Source of the DNA: Selaginella moellendorffii
Lineage: Eukaryota > Streptophyta > Lycopodiopsida > Selaginellales > Selaginellaceae
Direction: 5' to 3'
NCBI RefSeq assembly: GCF_000143415.4
Contig: NW_003314331.1
Span: 498,164 to 562,163 of the forward strand
Length of the DNA: 64,000 nt
Position 1 is the stretch's first letter. Every line of letters starts with the position of its first letter. The notes beneath the pieces are model-generated. The model made no database searches, was not told the DNA's origin, and saw only the letters and a program-made list of their open reading frames with translations. The translations under genes and the position numbers were made by a program. Of the stretch, positions 19,239 to 30,600 are shown piece by piece.

Positions 19239-21877
19239 ATGGCTGCTTTTGGGGGCGTTGTGGTGTCCGATCCTCTCTTGGCGAGCCAATTCACGCAGAA
19301 TGAGCTTCGCTCGCTCAAATCCGAGGTAAAGAAGCTGCAAAGCGTCTTTTTTCTTTCTTTTGCTCAGCTTTCTCCTGCGTAGTTTGAATCGTTGGGGAGC
19401 AGCAGCGACGTGATCACCGCCAAAGAGTTCAAAGATGGACTTTCAAGACTGGCTTTCATCCAAGAACCGCTAACAGAGGAGGAGGTGGCCTCCATTGTGA
19501 AAGAAAGGAGCAGCAGCTTGGATTTTGAGGCCTTTCTGTCGGTAACGAAGCGAAGCGATCATCTTTTCCGAAGTTTCTCAATCGAACATTCTTTCCTCTG
19601 CAGATATACTTGGAGATGCAAAAGAGCGGCGTCAAAATCAGCCCCCAAAAGAGCCCAGCGTCCGAGTTCCTGAAAAGATCAACTACCACATTGATTCACA
19701 CTGTGCACGACTCCGAGAGAAAAGCATACGCCGATCATATTAATAGCCATCTTGCCGATGATCCTGACTTGAGCGACATTCTTCCGATTGACTCGTCCAC
19801 GGATGATCTCTTTGACGCTGTTCAGGACGGTATACTGATCTGGTGAGTGAGTTTCCTGTCGGCTCAAAAATTCATGACTGCTCTTGCAGCAAAACGATCA
19901 ACGTTGCGGTTCCCGGAACCATCGATGAGCGGGCTCTGAATATGAAAAAGAATCTCAATCCCTGGGAAAAGATTGAGAATCAGACACTGTGCTTGAACTC
20001 TGCAAAGGCAATTGGTTGCTCGGTTGTCAACATTGGAACCGAAGATTTGATCGCAGGAAGAGTACGCCTGTTTCCATTTTATTCTCAAAAAAGTTTAATT
20101 GATCCTTTTTTTTTTTAATGCAGTCTCACCTCGTCTTGGGTCTGCTGTCTCAAATAATAAAGGTAGATATCATGTTGCAACTATTAAGTTTTAGCTTCAG
20201 TGTTTCGCCAGATTCAATTGCTTTCTGGTGTCAACTTGAAAGCAGCACCAGAGCTCGCGGAGATGCTAAACGATACAGAGGTAATAGAAATTGAACTATG
20301 AAAATTCTAAGTTTTTGGAGTTTGCAGGATATAGAAGAGCTTCTTCGTCTTCCAGCTGAAAAGGTGTTGTTGAAATGGGTCAACTACCACCTGCAGAAGG
20401 CTGGGTTTTCCAGAGAAATTACTAACTTTTCGTCAGATCTTAAGGTACCGAACTGAAACACTTTAAAACTGACCAACGTGATGTTGTAGGATGGGGAAGC
20501 ATACACCGTACTTCTAAACATCTTGGCTCCTGAGAGCTGCGATTTGTCTCCGCTAGATCTCCAAGATCCATACGATAGAGCAAAAGCAGTGCTTGCTCAG
20601 GCTGAGCGTATCAACTGTCGGAAGTACCTCACACCCAGAGACATTACATGCGGCTCCGCAAACTTGAATCTTGCTTTTTTAGCCTATCTCTTCCATGAAA
20701 GGTATTGAATTTCAGGCCCACCTCGCTCTTGATAAAATTTCTTCTTATTCCAGGAATGGTTTGACAGCCGATAACAGCCTCACTTACGCTGAATTAATTC
20801 AGGATCATGAGCAAGACTCGAGAGATGAGCGGGTTTTTCGTGTGTGGATCAATAGCCTTGGTACAACAACATATGTGGACCAGCTGTTTGATGGCGTCTG
20901 GGACGGGTATAAGAGGAAACCGTCTTTTAAGTTTCAAGCTCTGATAGTTTTGTTTGTACTCTGTAGGTGGATCCTCCTCGAAATACTAGACAAATTGGAG
21001 CCAGGCTCCATCAACTGGAAGGCAGCCAATAAACCTCCCATCAAGATGCCGTTTAAGAAGGTGGAGAACTGCAACCAAGCCATTGATGCTGCTCGAAAGC
21101 TGAGGTTGTCACTGGTAAACGTTGCAGGAAGCGACATCGTTCAAGGCAATCGCAAGCTCATACTCGGTAATTTCTTTCTTTCTTTTTCTTTTTCTTTTTC
21201 TTTTTTTTTTTTGTGTGTCGATGACTGCTAAGCGGTTTACATGTCTTTGTCAGCGTTTCTGTGGCAATTGATGCGGTATCATACCCTCCAGCTGCTGAAG
21301 AACATTAAATTGAGAGGGAAGGAGGTGTCTGACTACGACATCTTGAAATGGGCCAACAATAAAGTGAAGCGATCAGGCAAAGACAGCCGTATGGAGAGTT
21401 TTAAGGTAACAAACGTTGCTGTGAACTAATGTTTGAGTGGAACTGGAACTTCCAGGACAAGAGCTTATCATCTGGCATCTTCTTCCTCGATCTTCTCTGG
21501 GCTGTAGAACCACGCGTTGTAAACTGGCAGCTCGTGACCAAAGGAGTAACAGGCAAGCAAACGAACTTAGTCCCGTCCAAATGAATCGATATAATCTTAT
21601 GAATTGCAGATGACGAGAAGAAACAAAACGCGGTGTACGTGATCAGTGTGGCCAGGAAGCTCGGTTGCAGCGTGTTCTTGCTGTGGGATGACATTGTCGA
21701 GGTAGTTTTATTTTTTCGTTTTCCAGCGAGGGATTTCTTTGTTATTTGCTTTCGCAGGTGAGACCCAAGATGGTGATGATCTTGGTAGCCACCGTGATGC
21801 TGTGGAGTCTGGGCGAGAAGGCTAAAAAAGCTGCCAATACAGCTGCTGTTCTTGAGCTCCACAACGAGGTCTCTTAA
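19239..21877 (+). CDS. FIM: Fimbrin (plastin), actin-bundling protein, 14 exons
   Basis: Fimbrins cross-link actin filaments through four calponin-homology domains. Exons: 19239-19325, 19383-19541, 19604-19842, 19890-20061, 20124-20162, 20212-20280, 20328-20444, 20490-20701, 20754-20906, 20967-21166, 21254-21405, 21456-21552, 21610-21701, 21758-21877. Together 1908 nt, 635 aa, all in phase. The start [20 protein letters not shown] matches plant fimbrin N-termini. A degenerate EF-hand-like region (about 20-85) precedes CH1 ([20 protein letters not shown]), CH2 (NFSSDLKDGEAY), CH3 ([31 protein letters not shown]) and CH4 ([30 protein letters not shown]). The intron at 21553 uses a GC donor (GGCAAGC). 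The C-terminus is only slightly longer than the CH4 end, as in some plant isoforms. A partial inverted copy lies at 29253-30600. Confidence 0.96.
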
Positions 21878-21941
21878 TTTTGTTTCTTCATTTTCTCCTG
21901 TGATTTTTTCATTGTAAAAAAAGAATTCTTTGTAATACTCA

Positions 21942-22099
21942 CGTTCTTCCTCAATCATAGCGAGTGTTTCAGCTCCAGAGTTCCTAGCGGCCTGCCACAG
22001 GGACAATGGTTCACCAAGCGCATTTTTTCTCCTAAATGAGGAGATGGATGTGGAGCAGCCAGCCTGGTTTGTCATGGTGAAAACAAACTACACGGCTTA
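21942..22099 (+). repeat. Chimeric flank: two segments shared with 28.6 kb and 24.05 kb
   Basis: About 21960-22050 (GCTCCAGAGTTCCTAGCGGCC ... CTCCTAAATGAGGAGATGGA) resembles 28560-28660. Then 22056-22092, ending CTACACGGCTTAATAAT, is nearly identical to 24049-24085, the tail of the TFB2 pseudogene. The fimbrin 3' flank is therefore joined to pieces of other local duplicates. Confidence 0.7.
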
Positions 22100-22960
22100 A
22101 TAATTTATTGAGAAGAACAAGCTGCTTGGGAGAAAAAAGAACTGAAGGGAACATTGGACTCAACGGCCACCTTGAGATTGTGCTTTTCAGCAAGAAGTTG
22201 CTCGGCTGAGACCTTACATTGCTTGTCAAGGGCAAAGATCTCTATGTCATGAGCATAAAGTTTGTCCATGTTGGAAAGCTGGAAGTTTGTAACATGGCAC
22301 AAAAATAGCGCAAGTGATGGTATCTTGAGCTTCACTGAAAGTACTACCTCAGTCCCATAGACTAAGGAGAAGGGAGTTGCAAAAATTGATATCTTGAACT
22401 GAAAGGCCAAAAGTGTTGTGATCAAGTGTTCATGCCATTAGCACGAGTGATCATTAATGAGCTTCAAAAAAACTATCTTCAAGATCTTGTTGTTGGACTC
22501 AACTTGGCTGTTGCTTTGTGGAAAGTAGCTATTGCTGCACATATGCTGGATGTGGAGCTCCTTGAAGAGGTGTGAAACAACTCAGCTGAGGAAAGCATTG
22601 CCATGATCAGAAACCAGAACAACAGATACTCTGAAGAGGCAAATGATGTACTCATACAGGAACTTTGCCATGGAAACTTGATTTGCATGTTGTAGAGGGA
22701 CAGCCTCCACCACCCACTTTCTGTTGTGATGAGCAAGTATTGGTATCCTTAGGAGCTTGGATGCAAGATGAGGCCAATACGGTCAAGGCCCCACTTGAAG
22801 AACAGCCTTGGAGATGTCATAAGATAAAGGGAAACCTTGCAATGTGGCTGCATGGGTTGAACCTTTGGCGCTTCTCACATGTCCTAACATACTCAAGAGT
22901 ATCTTAGTGGAGCCATGGCCAGTAGTAGCCATACTGGAGAAGGAGCTATGTTATCACTCG
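22100..22960 (-). mobile_element. Ty3/gypsy integrase remnant
   Basis: On the minus strand, in several frames with stops, the order is: an HHCC-finger-like CEKRQRF, GLDRIGLILHPSS, the catalytic-core pieces RKWVVEAVPLQHANQ and VVLVSDHGN, then YFPQSNSQVESNNKILK, and finally PFSLVYGTEVVLSVKLKIPS. This is the usual order of Ty3/gypsy integrase. No LTRs or RT remain next to it. It is decayed and not functional. Confidence 0.8.
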
Positions 22961-23290
22961 TCCAGAGAAGTGCCCCACACAAGAGTGAAAGGCTTGTAGC
23001 AATGCTGGAATCTCATGTTCCACAACACATTTGAAGAAGAACCCCTGGGGATGTCCAGCGGGAGAGATGGTTAAGAAACAGTAGTCTCGAGTGTGAACCT
23101 CCAAAGCTTTGCATGCTGTGAGTGTCATGTTTGTTGAGCTGTCTGGCTGGCCAAGAGGAGCCGTGAGATGAGCAAGGAGGAAGAGTAATGAGCGTTCTTG
23201 GCTGAGAGAGCCCGTGCGACGAGCGATCAATCGGTCGATTTTCAATTTTTTGATGTAATAAGATAAAAACCAGGATAGCGTATTCTTCGC

Positions 23291-24260
23291 GATTAGGGTT
23301 TTTGGAGGTGCGCAACGATGCAATTTCATGAATTTGTCGCATCCTGCTTCACCCCGCCAGGATCGATGCTGCCGCTTGAGGTTTTTCTTCCTCTTTCTCT
23401 CTTGTCTGGAAGGATCGCTGCCGCCATACGCATTGCGATCTGTTCCGAACAAGATGCTGCTGGAATCGATCAAGGGAGACGCTGTTGCCATGGAGTTTTC
23501 CTTCCATAAGAGAAGTAAGTTTCGTTCCTCGCCACTTCACTCACCTTCAGGGTGCTTTTCTCTTTTGTTCTTCCTTGTTGCCTTATAACTGAACGATTTC
23601 GTTATTTAGCCAGGATACTTTCAGTCCCTTGTAAGTGCACTTCAGAATTTCTTCTCTGACGATATCTGTCTTGCAGTTGCTGGATAGGAACTCTCAACTT
23701 TGGAGAGTGATCCGAGAGTACGTTCAACATGAAGAGGATCTTGTCTCGCTCTTTACTTTTTGCGGCCTTGTTCTTAACGCAATGTTTTTCTACCTTTCGA
23801 TTTTAGGCTCGTCAAATAGACACCGGAGAGCTAATCCGCTTCCCTTTGGAGATTGGATTATATGGCGTCTGCAAGCCATACAGCATGGAATCCAAACAGC
23901 CAGCGCATTGTCGCGGAAGAGCTCGTAATGCTCGGGGTGTTGCAGCTCCAAAAGGTACTGTCATTGATCCCAAAACAAACAGAAATCTGTATGATAGATC
24001 GACGAGACTTGCGACTGTCCTCTGGGCGATTTTGTCCGAAGCATCAGCATGGTTTGTCATGGTGAAAACAAACTACACGGCTTAATAATATCGAAACACT
24101 ACATGTGTTTGTTAGACCACTTAACTCTGGTGCCTCCCATTTTTATTACAGGACGTTCGTTCTTCGTTTTCCAGCGGTTCGCTTAAGAGATTGCTCGTTT
24201 ATAGGTCCAAGCAGCAACGAGCAGTGTGGAATAGCCGCCGGGATCTCTCGTGACTGAGAT
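23291..24260 (+). pseudogene. TFB2: TFB2 (TFIIH p52) pseudogene, partial duplicate
   Basis: Parallel to the intact TFB2 gene downstream. It contains the upstream TTAGGGTTTTTGGAGGTG block, exon 1 and 2 pieces with deletions (FHEFVASC, then PNKMLLESIKGDAVA), then jumps over exons 3-5 to exon 6 (CCAGGATACTTTCAGTCCCTT), exon 7 (LLDRNSQLWRVIREYVQ), exon 8 (RQIDTGELIRFPLEIG to VLQLQK) and a broken exon 9 ending MVKTNYTA, with weaker traces to about 24260. Internal deletions and frameshifts leave no usable product. Confidence 0.88.
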
Positions 24261-24726
24261 AGCCTGTAAGAGCTTCGATTCTTTCTCCTTTCTTTGTTAA
24301 CTTACAAGGTTTGTATTTCTTTCTTTCTGTTCTTCACGGGTCTATGACGGCTAAGCCTTTGTGATATTCCAGAACATGACGTTTATGATCGCAAACGGAT
24401 CACCACAAGCAATACGACTTTATGGCAAGGGAATGTATGACTCCGTGTTTCTTTTTCTCTCATTTCTCGTTAATCATGCTCCAGAGCAGCCACTTGCACG
24501 TTGAGCAGCCAAGTGGGTTCCAAAAGGCAGAAACCATATAAATGACAGGCAACGATAAGCCTTTCATACTTTCGATTACACTAGACTTGTCCTTCTGGTC
24601 GATCTCCTTAAAACTTGGCGGAGACCGTGCCATAAGTCAACTTTTACCTCGTCAAAAGGGTCAAAGAGACGGTCATTAAGCTACTTTACCTTACTTGGAT
24701 TTAGGGTTTTAGGAGGTGTGGCAACG
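24261..24726. other. Upstream region of TFB2
   Basis: No gene recognised. It may contain further degraded TFB2 or unknown duplicate sequence. A telo-box-like TTTAGGGTTTTAGG lies at 24700-24713, 14 bp before the TFB2 start codon. Confidence 0.4.
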
Positions 24727-26868
24727 ATGCCGAATGTGCGGAGGGCGACGCGCGATTTCATGGATTTGGTCGCATCCTGCCTCACCGCCGCCAGGATCGA
24801 CGCGCTCTACGCCAGCAAATGGACTTGCCAGGCGGTCTTGAGGTTTTTTTTTCCTCTCGCTCTCTCTCTTTCTTGTCTGAGCGTGGTTCCAATCAGATCG
24901 CTGCCGCCATTGGCGAAGCTCTACGTGTTGCGATTGCTCTACCTGGATGCCGCGGTTCCGGACAAGATGCTGCTGGAATGGATCAAGGGAGACGCTGTTG
25001 CCAAGCACAAAAATGCGGTGGACAGGCTAGTCCAGCTCAGAGTTTTCCTTCCAGAAGAGAAGTAAGCTTTCGTTCCCCGCCATACTTCTTCCCGCTGAGA
25101 ATCCTTTCCAGGAAGAAAGAAACACACTACAGAGTTAATCCCAAGTTCCAGGAGCAACTACGACTGGCATTGTCTACTGGGTATGCATAACTTCTTTCTT
25201 TCTTTCTTTCTCTCGTCCTTGCTGATTCATCATCTTTCTCTCTTGCTTGTTGTTCTCTCAGTTTAGGAACTCCCAGGGACCCTTTGCCTCCAGACATCGC
25301 TGTGAGGATGCCGTCCGCGAAGGAGCTGGACGACTATGCGACTGAAAAATGGGAGGCATGGTTTTCAAGCGTGAAAGTTTTTTCTGCGAGTCAAGTTACT
25401 TACGTGCATGCTACCTGCTGCAGTCAGTTGTTCTCCAGCTCGTCAACTTTGCCTCTCCGGATGGCCCATCCGCATCGACCAACGGATTCATCGTCCAGCT
25501 CTTCCAGAAGGCCGATTTGCTTACTTCAGGGTAGCGTCTCATTTGTGTTTTTTTTTTTTTTTGGTTGCCTTAAGGATTTCGTTTGGTTTTCTTTTAGCCA
25601 GGATCCTAAAATCACTCCAGCTGGCTTTCAGTTCCTTGTAAGTGCACTGGAATTCTGTCAAGAGTTTCTTCTCTGACGAAATCTGTCTTGCAGTTGCTGG
25701 ATAGGAACTCTCAGCTTTGGAGAGTGATCCGAGAGTACGTTCAATATGCAGAGGTTCTTGTCTCACTCTTTAGTTTTGCGAGTTTGTTCTTAGCATTTCT
25801 CTTTTCTACTTTTTGATTTTAGGCTCGTCAAATAGACACTGGAGAGCTAATCCGCTTCCTTTTGGAGATTGGATTCTACAGCGTCGGCGAGCCATATAGC
25901 ATGGATTCACTTCCAAACAGCCAACGCAATTTCGCGGAGGAGCTCGCAATGCTCGGGGTGTTGCAGCTCCAAAAGGTACTGTCATTGATCTTAATGACGC
26001 ACAAAACTAACAGAAAAATGTTCACAGGGTATGAAAGATCGATGGTTCATTCCAACGAGACTCGCTACTGGTCTTTCAGCGAGTTTGTCTGAATCATCAG
26101 CATGGCAAACGGAGGGATTTATCATGGTGGAAACGAACTTCAGAGTCTACGCGTACACGTCTTCGAAGCTTCATATCGAGACGCTCCATGTTTTTGTCAG
26201 GTTAGTGGAGTAATTTTAGCTTTGTTTTGTTTAAGCAACTGCTAGCAGGTATGTAGCAAATGCTAGAAATTTCGCATTTACCAACTTAGTGCTGCATTTT
26301 GTGAATCTTTTTTACAGGACCGAGTACGTTCTTCCAAACATTCTTGTCGGGAGCATCACAAAGGAGAGTGTCAACGGCGCGTTTGCGAGTGGAATATCTG
26401 CAGACCAGGTCTGATCTCTCAAAGCTTTTCTTGTTGTTGGTAATAACGTTTCTCTTGGCCTGCAGATTATCAAATTTCTCCAGCAGCACGCTCATCCGTT
26501 TGTAGCTCAAAAAGTTCCTTCGGTTCCAGAGACTGTTTGCGACCAGGTACAAGCTCACTCGTAGAAACTGAGCCTGATCTCTACAATCTAGATTCGTCTG
26601 TGGGAATCGGACCGCGTGAGAGTGCAATATCTTCCCGCGTACTGCTACGAAGGCTTCCCAAGCACGGTAAGCAACTCTTCACAAACAATGGTATTTTAAT
26701 CCGTCTATTATTCGAATGCATCAGTCTGTTTACGAGTCAGTGGTGGCTCACGCCAGGGATCGAAATGGGCTTTTGTGGGAGGACGCTAACAGGAAAATGA
26801 TCGTCGTGGGTGGCGAACACCATGAAGCCATTCGAGCCTTCCTTCAAAACATCAACAAGAAAAAATAA
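24727..26868 (+). CDS. TFB2: TFIIH subunit TFB2 / p52 (GTF2H4), 13 exons
   Basis: Core TFIIH subunit that anchors and stimulates the XPB helicase in transcription initiation and nucleotide-excision repair. Exons: 24727-24842, 24897-25061, 25112-25180, 25262-25370, 25424-25530, 25598-25637, 25694-25753, 25823-25975, 26028-26200, 26318-26408, 26466-26546, 26592-26666, 26725-26868. They total 1383 nt, 460 aa, close to the about 462 aa of the Arabidopsis protein. Conserved blocks: DFMDLVASCLTAARIDALY, SLPPLAKLYVLRLLYLDAA, GFQFLLLDRNSQLWRVIREY, GMKDRWFIPTRLATGLSASL, EGFIMVETNFRVYAYTSSKL, ITKESVNGAFASGISADQII, and the C-terminal XPB/p8-binding part (DRNGLLWEDANRKMIVV). The donor after exon 4 was placed at AAGC|GTGAAA because it alone keeps phase and similarity. 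The gene looks intact, flanked by its own debris on both sides. Confidence 0.95.
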
Positions 26869-27209
26869 ATTTTCGAAATGCTAATCCCATTTTTGTTTGT
26901 GCAAATTTTCTTAGTTCTTTTGACGGAGTAATTCTTATGTTTTTTTTCTTAGCGTGAATGTTTTGGGTGGACTTTTCTTCCTTTGACATTTTCTTTGTTT
27001 GACTCGGTTTAAATGATTTTTATGATGTTCTCCTCACTATTGCAAAGGAAAATTGATGGTGTGAACCAAGAAGAAGAGTCCATGCAAATTTTTATTGTCG
27101 CCCAAGTCCACTTAGCTAGTTTTTGGTTGATCCCTGGCATCTTCGACTTTGAATTCAAAGGACAGAAGAATCTGTATACTTCGGATTTCTCGGGTGAAAG
27201 CATACGTTC

Positions 27210-27290
27210 TGTTCCAGTGACCAGGTACAAGCTCATTTCTTAGAAACTGGACTCTAAGATTCGTTCGGATCACGGCCACGACACTGTAAG
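27210..27290 (+). pseudogene. Small TFB2 fragment (exon 11 end, intron, exon 12 start)
   Basis: The stretch containing GACCAGGTACAAGCTCA and TTAGAAACTG, then AGATTCGT and GGATC, parallels TFB2 26535-26615 (exon 11 donor, intron, exon 12). It is an isolated short duplicate about 650 bp downstream. Confidence 0.7.
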
Positions 27291-27926
27291 TCTGGGTGCG
27301 GTGGCATGAGCCGTGGCCCGTTCATGCCACACCATCCCCATCATGGGTTTGGAGCTCTGCTTTCTTCCTCCAAACTCCCCGCCGCTTCAACTCGTCATCC
27401 ACTGAAGAAAAAAAGAAGGATCTTAGCGGCTTGAAGAACGGACTCGAACCGGTCCCGACGGGCGCCACGAGCCTTGTACAGGAACCAAAAGTTGGCAATC
27501 CCAGCAGCCAGTTATCTATTCTGTTTACAAGGTGTGGCAGCATGAGACCGACTGGCAGCCGTGATTATTGCCGTACATCCGATCTTGTGGCCGTCAATGT
27601 AGTCCGCCATATCAGGAGCAAAGGCAGACAAAATACAGCAGTACTGTCAGAATCTGGATCAGAAGCTTTGGTCATCGATTTCATCACCCCAATGGCCGGC
27701 TTGTCTCGAATTTTTCCAGCCTGTGACACGTCTTTCTGGAAGCAACCAACAGAAATTTCCCATCCAACAGCTCAACCTTTTTCTCCCAGAATAAAGAAGA
27801 TTATTCATTGAGTGAACCCTCTATCCATACCACAGATGGAAGCACAGGATTCAGACAAAATAAACCCGGCGACTTCTCTAAAGGATATATTCACCCATTC
27901 CACTTCCTCTTATCACCGCAATCGCA
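27291..27926. other. Unassigned sequence with broken reading frames
   Basis: The open frame 27296-27811 and overlapping frames look like pieces of one decayed coding region (a segment with KADK/RSKGRQN recurs near 27620 and 28010), but no family is recognised. Confidence 0.3.
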
Positions 27927-28694
27927 ATGGGCAGCTCATTGTCTCGATGCTTGCCAGCTCGTGGCACGTCTCTCCGGAGGAGATGCAGGTGCATTCAAAT
28001 CAACACAAAGGCCGACAAAACACCACTCGACCGGCGGCTGTGCCTTGATCTTCCCAACGGACTGCCCAAGCGCCAGCAGCTCGTGGGCATTGCCATGGTG
28101 ATCCTGCCCTGCGTTCGGGAGAGCCGCGCCAACTTCGAAGTTGCTCTGGAGATCAGGAGCCTCTTTGTGGGTGTGGACGACGAGGATGTAATCATCAGCG
28201 CCAAGGCTCTGGGATTCTACCCGTACCGCGTCAAACTCCGGATCGAGCCACAGCTTGGTGAGATGGAAAGCTCTGACATTGTTCTCTACGATTTCCGCAA
28301 TTCCAGCACACATACCACGAGCTGCGATGCTGAGATTGGAGCTCAACTTAATTTATGGCCACTATCTCTCAAATTAAAAAAAACGTGGGGACGATCACTT
28401 CAAGAGCCAATGGAATACGAGTCCATCACTGTTGGACTTCATCCCAGTGTGATTCCAGCGAAGGAGTTTCCACTCAAGCTCAGCTGTGTTCCCTGGAACT
28501 CACGTTCGTCCTCAATTATGGGGCATTTTTTCCTTTGGTTTCTAGCACGATTGCGCGCGCGAGTGTCTCTGCTCCAGAGTTTTCTAGCGGCCAGCCAGAT
28601 GGATGTGGAGCCAAGCGCATTTTTACTCCTAAACGAGGAGATGAATGTGGGGCAGCTGAACTTAACGCTTCTTAGCGTGAGTGAGGTAAGATAA
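27927..28694 (+). CDS. Unrecognised ORF, possibly part of a decayed gene
   Basis: A 255-codon frame. The middle (about residues 40-130; reads RRLCLDLPNGLPKRQQLVGI, FEVALEIRSLFVGVDDED, ALGFYPYRVKLRIEPQLGEM) has protein-like composition with alternating hydrophobic strands, but I cannot name a family. The last third (from about 28555) overlaps a segment also present near 21960-22050, so the C-terminus is probably not original coding sequence. No introns were modelled; real boundaries are unknown. Confidence 0.3.
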   Translation: MGSSLSRCLPARGTSLRRRCRCIQINTKADKTPLDRRLCLDLPNGLPKRQQLVGIAMVILPCVRESRANFEVALEIRSLFVGVDDEDVIISAKALGFYPYRVKLRIEPQLGEMESSDIVLYDFRNSSTHTTSCDAEIGAQLNLWPLSLKLKKTWGRSLQEPMEYESITVGLHPSVIPAKEFPLKLSCVPWNSRSSSIMGHFFLWFLARLRARVSLLQSFLAASQMDVEPSAFLLLNEEMNVGQLNLTLLSVSEVR

Positions 28695-28944
28695 AAATAA
28701 ACGAGAAGAGGAAGAAGAAGAAATGAATAGGATTCTCACCGATTGTTCCTCTCTTTCAGATGAAGAGCTTGTCATTGAAAGTATGGCTTCCTTTTGGAGC
28801 TTTTGGTAAGTGGTATGTGCAGAGGCACTCATAGTGGACGAAGGCCTGGTGAGATCGCTAGAAGTTTGTAGATGGTTATCGCGCTCTGTTGGTCTTGCTC
28901 AAAGCAGGGCTCCGCTATTTATTTCGACAAAAAGTATATGCTTC

Positions 28945-29169
28945 TCACTCACCATCTGTGACAACAAACTCACGTGAAAACTCGACTGTCTCCCTGGTGC
29001 AATTGGCTTCGCGGTACATCCAGTTGCTTCTCGTGTAGCAGACGAGATGCATCTCGGCCTCGAGATGAAGCTTGAACCGGAGCGGAACCTTGGACGCCAT
29101 GCTTGCGGGCAGATGCCACACAACGACTGGAAAGTCTTCCACACTGATACTTGTGGTCCCTCCTCGCAA
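28945..29169 (-). CDS. Unrecognised single-exon-like ORF
   Basis: A 74-codon minus frame with protein-like composition (VVVWHLPASMASKVPLRFKL, EMHLVCYTRSNWMYREANC) ending near GTGAGTGAG, which would serve as a splice donor. It might be one exon of a lost gene. No family recognised. Confidence 0.25.
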   Translation of the reverse strand: MRGGTTSISVEDFPVVVWHLPASMASKVPLRFKLHLEAEMHLVCYTRSNWMYREANCTRETVEFSREFVVTDGE

Positions 29170-29252
29170 TGGCGGCTAATATGGATCACCCTTAAAAGCA
29201 ATAAAAACATGATTTACCTTTAGGGAGCTGGTTTGGATGGATTATAAGTATT

Positions 29253-30600
29253 ACAAAGAATTCCTCTTTACAATGAAAAAATCAAAGGAGAGAATGACGA
29301 AACGAAATAATGAAGCCTCGTTGTGGAGCTCAAGAACAGCAGCTGTATTGACAGCTTTTTTTAGCCTTCTCGCACAGCATCACGGTGGGTACCAAGATCA
29401 TCACCATCTTGGGTCTCACCTGCGAAAGAAGATAACAAGAAATCCCTCGCTGGAAAAACGAAAAATAAAACTACCTCGGACAATGTCATGCCACAGCAAG
29501 AACACGCTGCAACCGAGCTTCCTGGCCACACTGATCACGTACACCGCGTTTTGTTTCTTCTCGTCATCTGTAATTCATAAGATTATATCGACTAATTTGG
29601 ACGGGTCTAAGTTCATTTGCTTGCCTGTTACTCCTTTGGTCACGAGCTGCCAGTTTACAACGTGTGGTTCTACAGCTGGAAGAAGATGCCAGATGATAAG
29701 CTATTGTCCTGGAAGTTCCAGTTCTTGCAAACATTAGCTCACAGCAACGTTTGTTACCTTGAAACTCTCCGTACGGCTGTCTTTGCCTGATCGCTTCACT
29801 TTATTGTTGGCCCGTTTCAAGATGTCGTAATCAGACACCTCCTTCCCTCTCAATTTAATGTTCTTCAGCAGATGGAGGGTATGATACCGCATCAATTGCC
29901 ACAGAAACGCTGGCAAAGACATGTAAACACCAAAAAAAAAAAAAAAACCTACCGAGTATGAGCTTGTGATTGCCTTGAACGATGTCACTTTTACCAGTGA
30001 CAACCTCAGCTTTCGGGCAGCATCAAGGGCTTGGTTGCAGTTCTCCACGTTCTTAAACGGCATCTTGATGAGAGGTTTATTGGCTGCCTTCCAGTTGATG
30101 GAGCCTGGCTCCAATTTTTCTAGTATTTCGAGAAGGATCCACCTACAGAGTACAAACAAAACTATCAGAGGTTGAAACTTAAAAGACGGTTTCCTCTTAT
30201 ACCCGTCCCAGACGCCATCAAAGAGCTGGTCCACATATGTTGTTGTGCCAAGGATATTGATCCACACACCAAAAACCAGAAACCCGCTCATCTCTCGAAT
30301 CTTGCTCATGATCCTGAATTAATTCAGTGTAAGTGAGGCTGTTGTCAGCTGTCAAACCATTCCTGGAATAAGAAGAAGTTTTATCAAGAGCAAGGTGGGC
30401 CTGAAATTCATTACCTTTCATGGAAGAGATAGGGCCAAGATTCAAGTTTGTGGAGCCGTATGTAATGTCTCTGGGTGTGAGGTACTTCCGACAGTTGATA
30501 TGTGCAGCACTACTTTTGCTCTATCGTAGGGATGGAAATCTAGCAGAGACAAATTGCAACTCTTAGGAGCCAAGACATTTAGAAGTACAGTGTATGGCTA
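29253..30600 (-). pseudogene. Inverted partial fimbrin pseudogene (exons 8-14)
   Basis: The minus strand repeats the fimbrin gene from within exon 8 to about 65 bp past the stop (20507-21941), with the same exon and intron order. Recognisable pieces include [20 protein letters not shown], the [18 protein letters not shown] block, [20 protein letters not shown] and [21 protein letters not shown] frameshift breaks the exon around 30265 and exon 8 has deletions. The GC splice donor of the parent intron is retained. It lacks exons 1-7 and cannot give a fimbrin. Confidence 0.93.
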
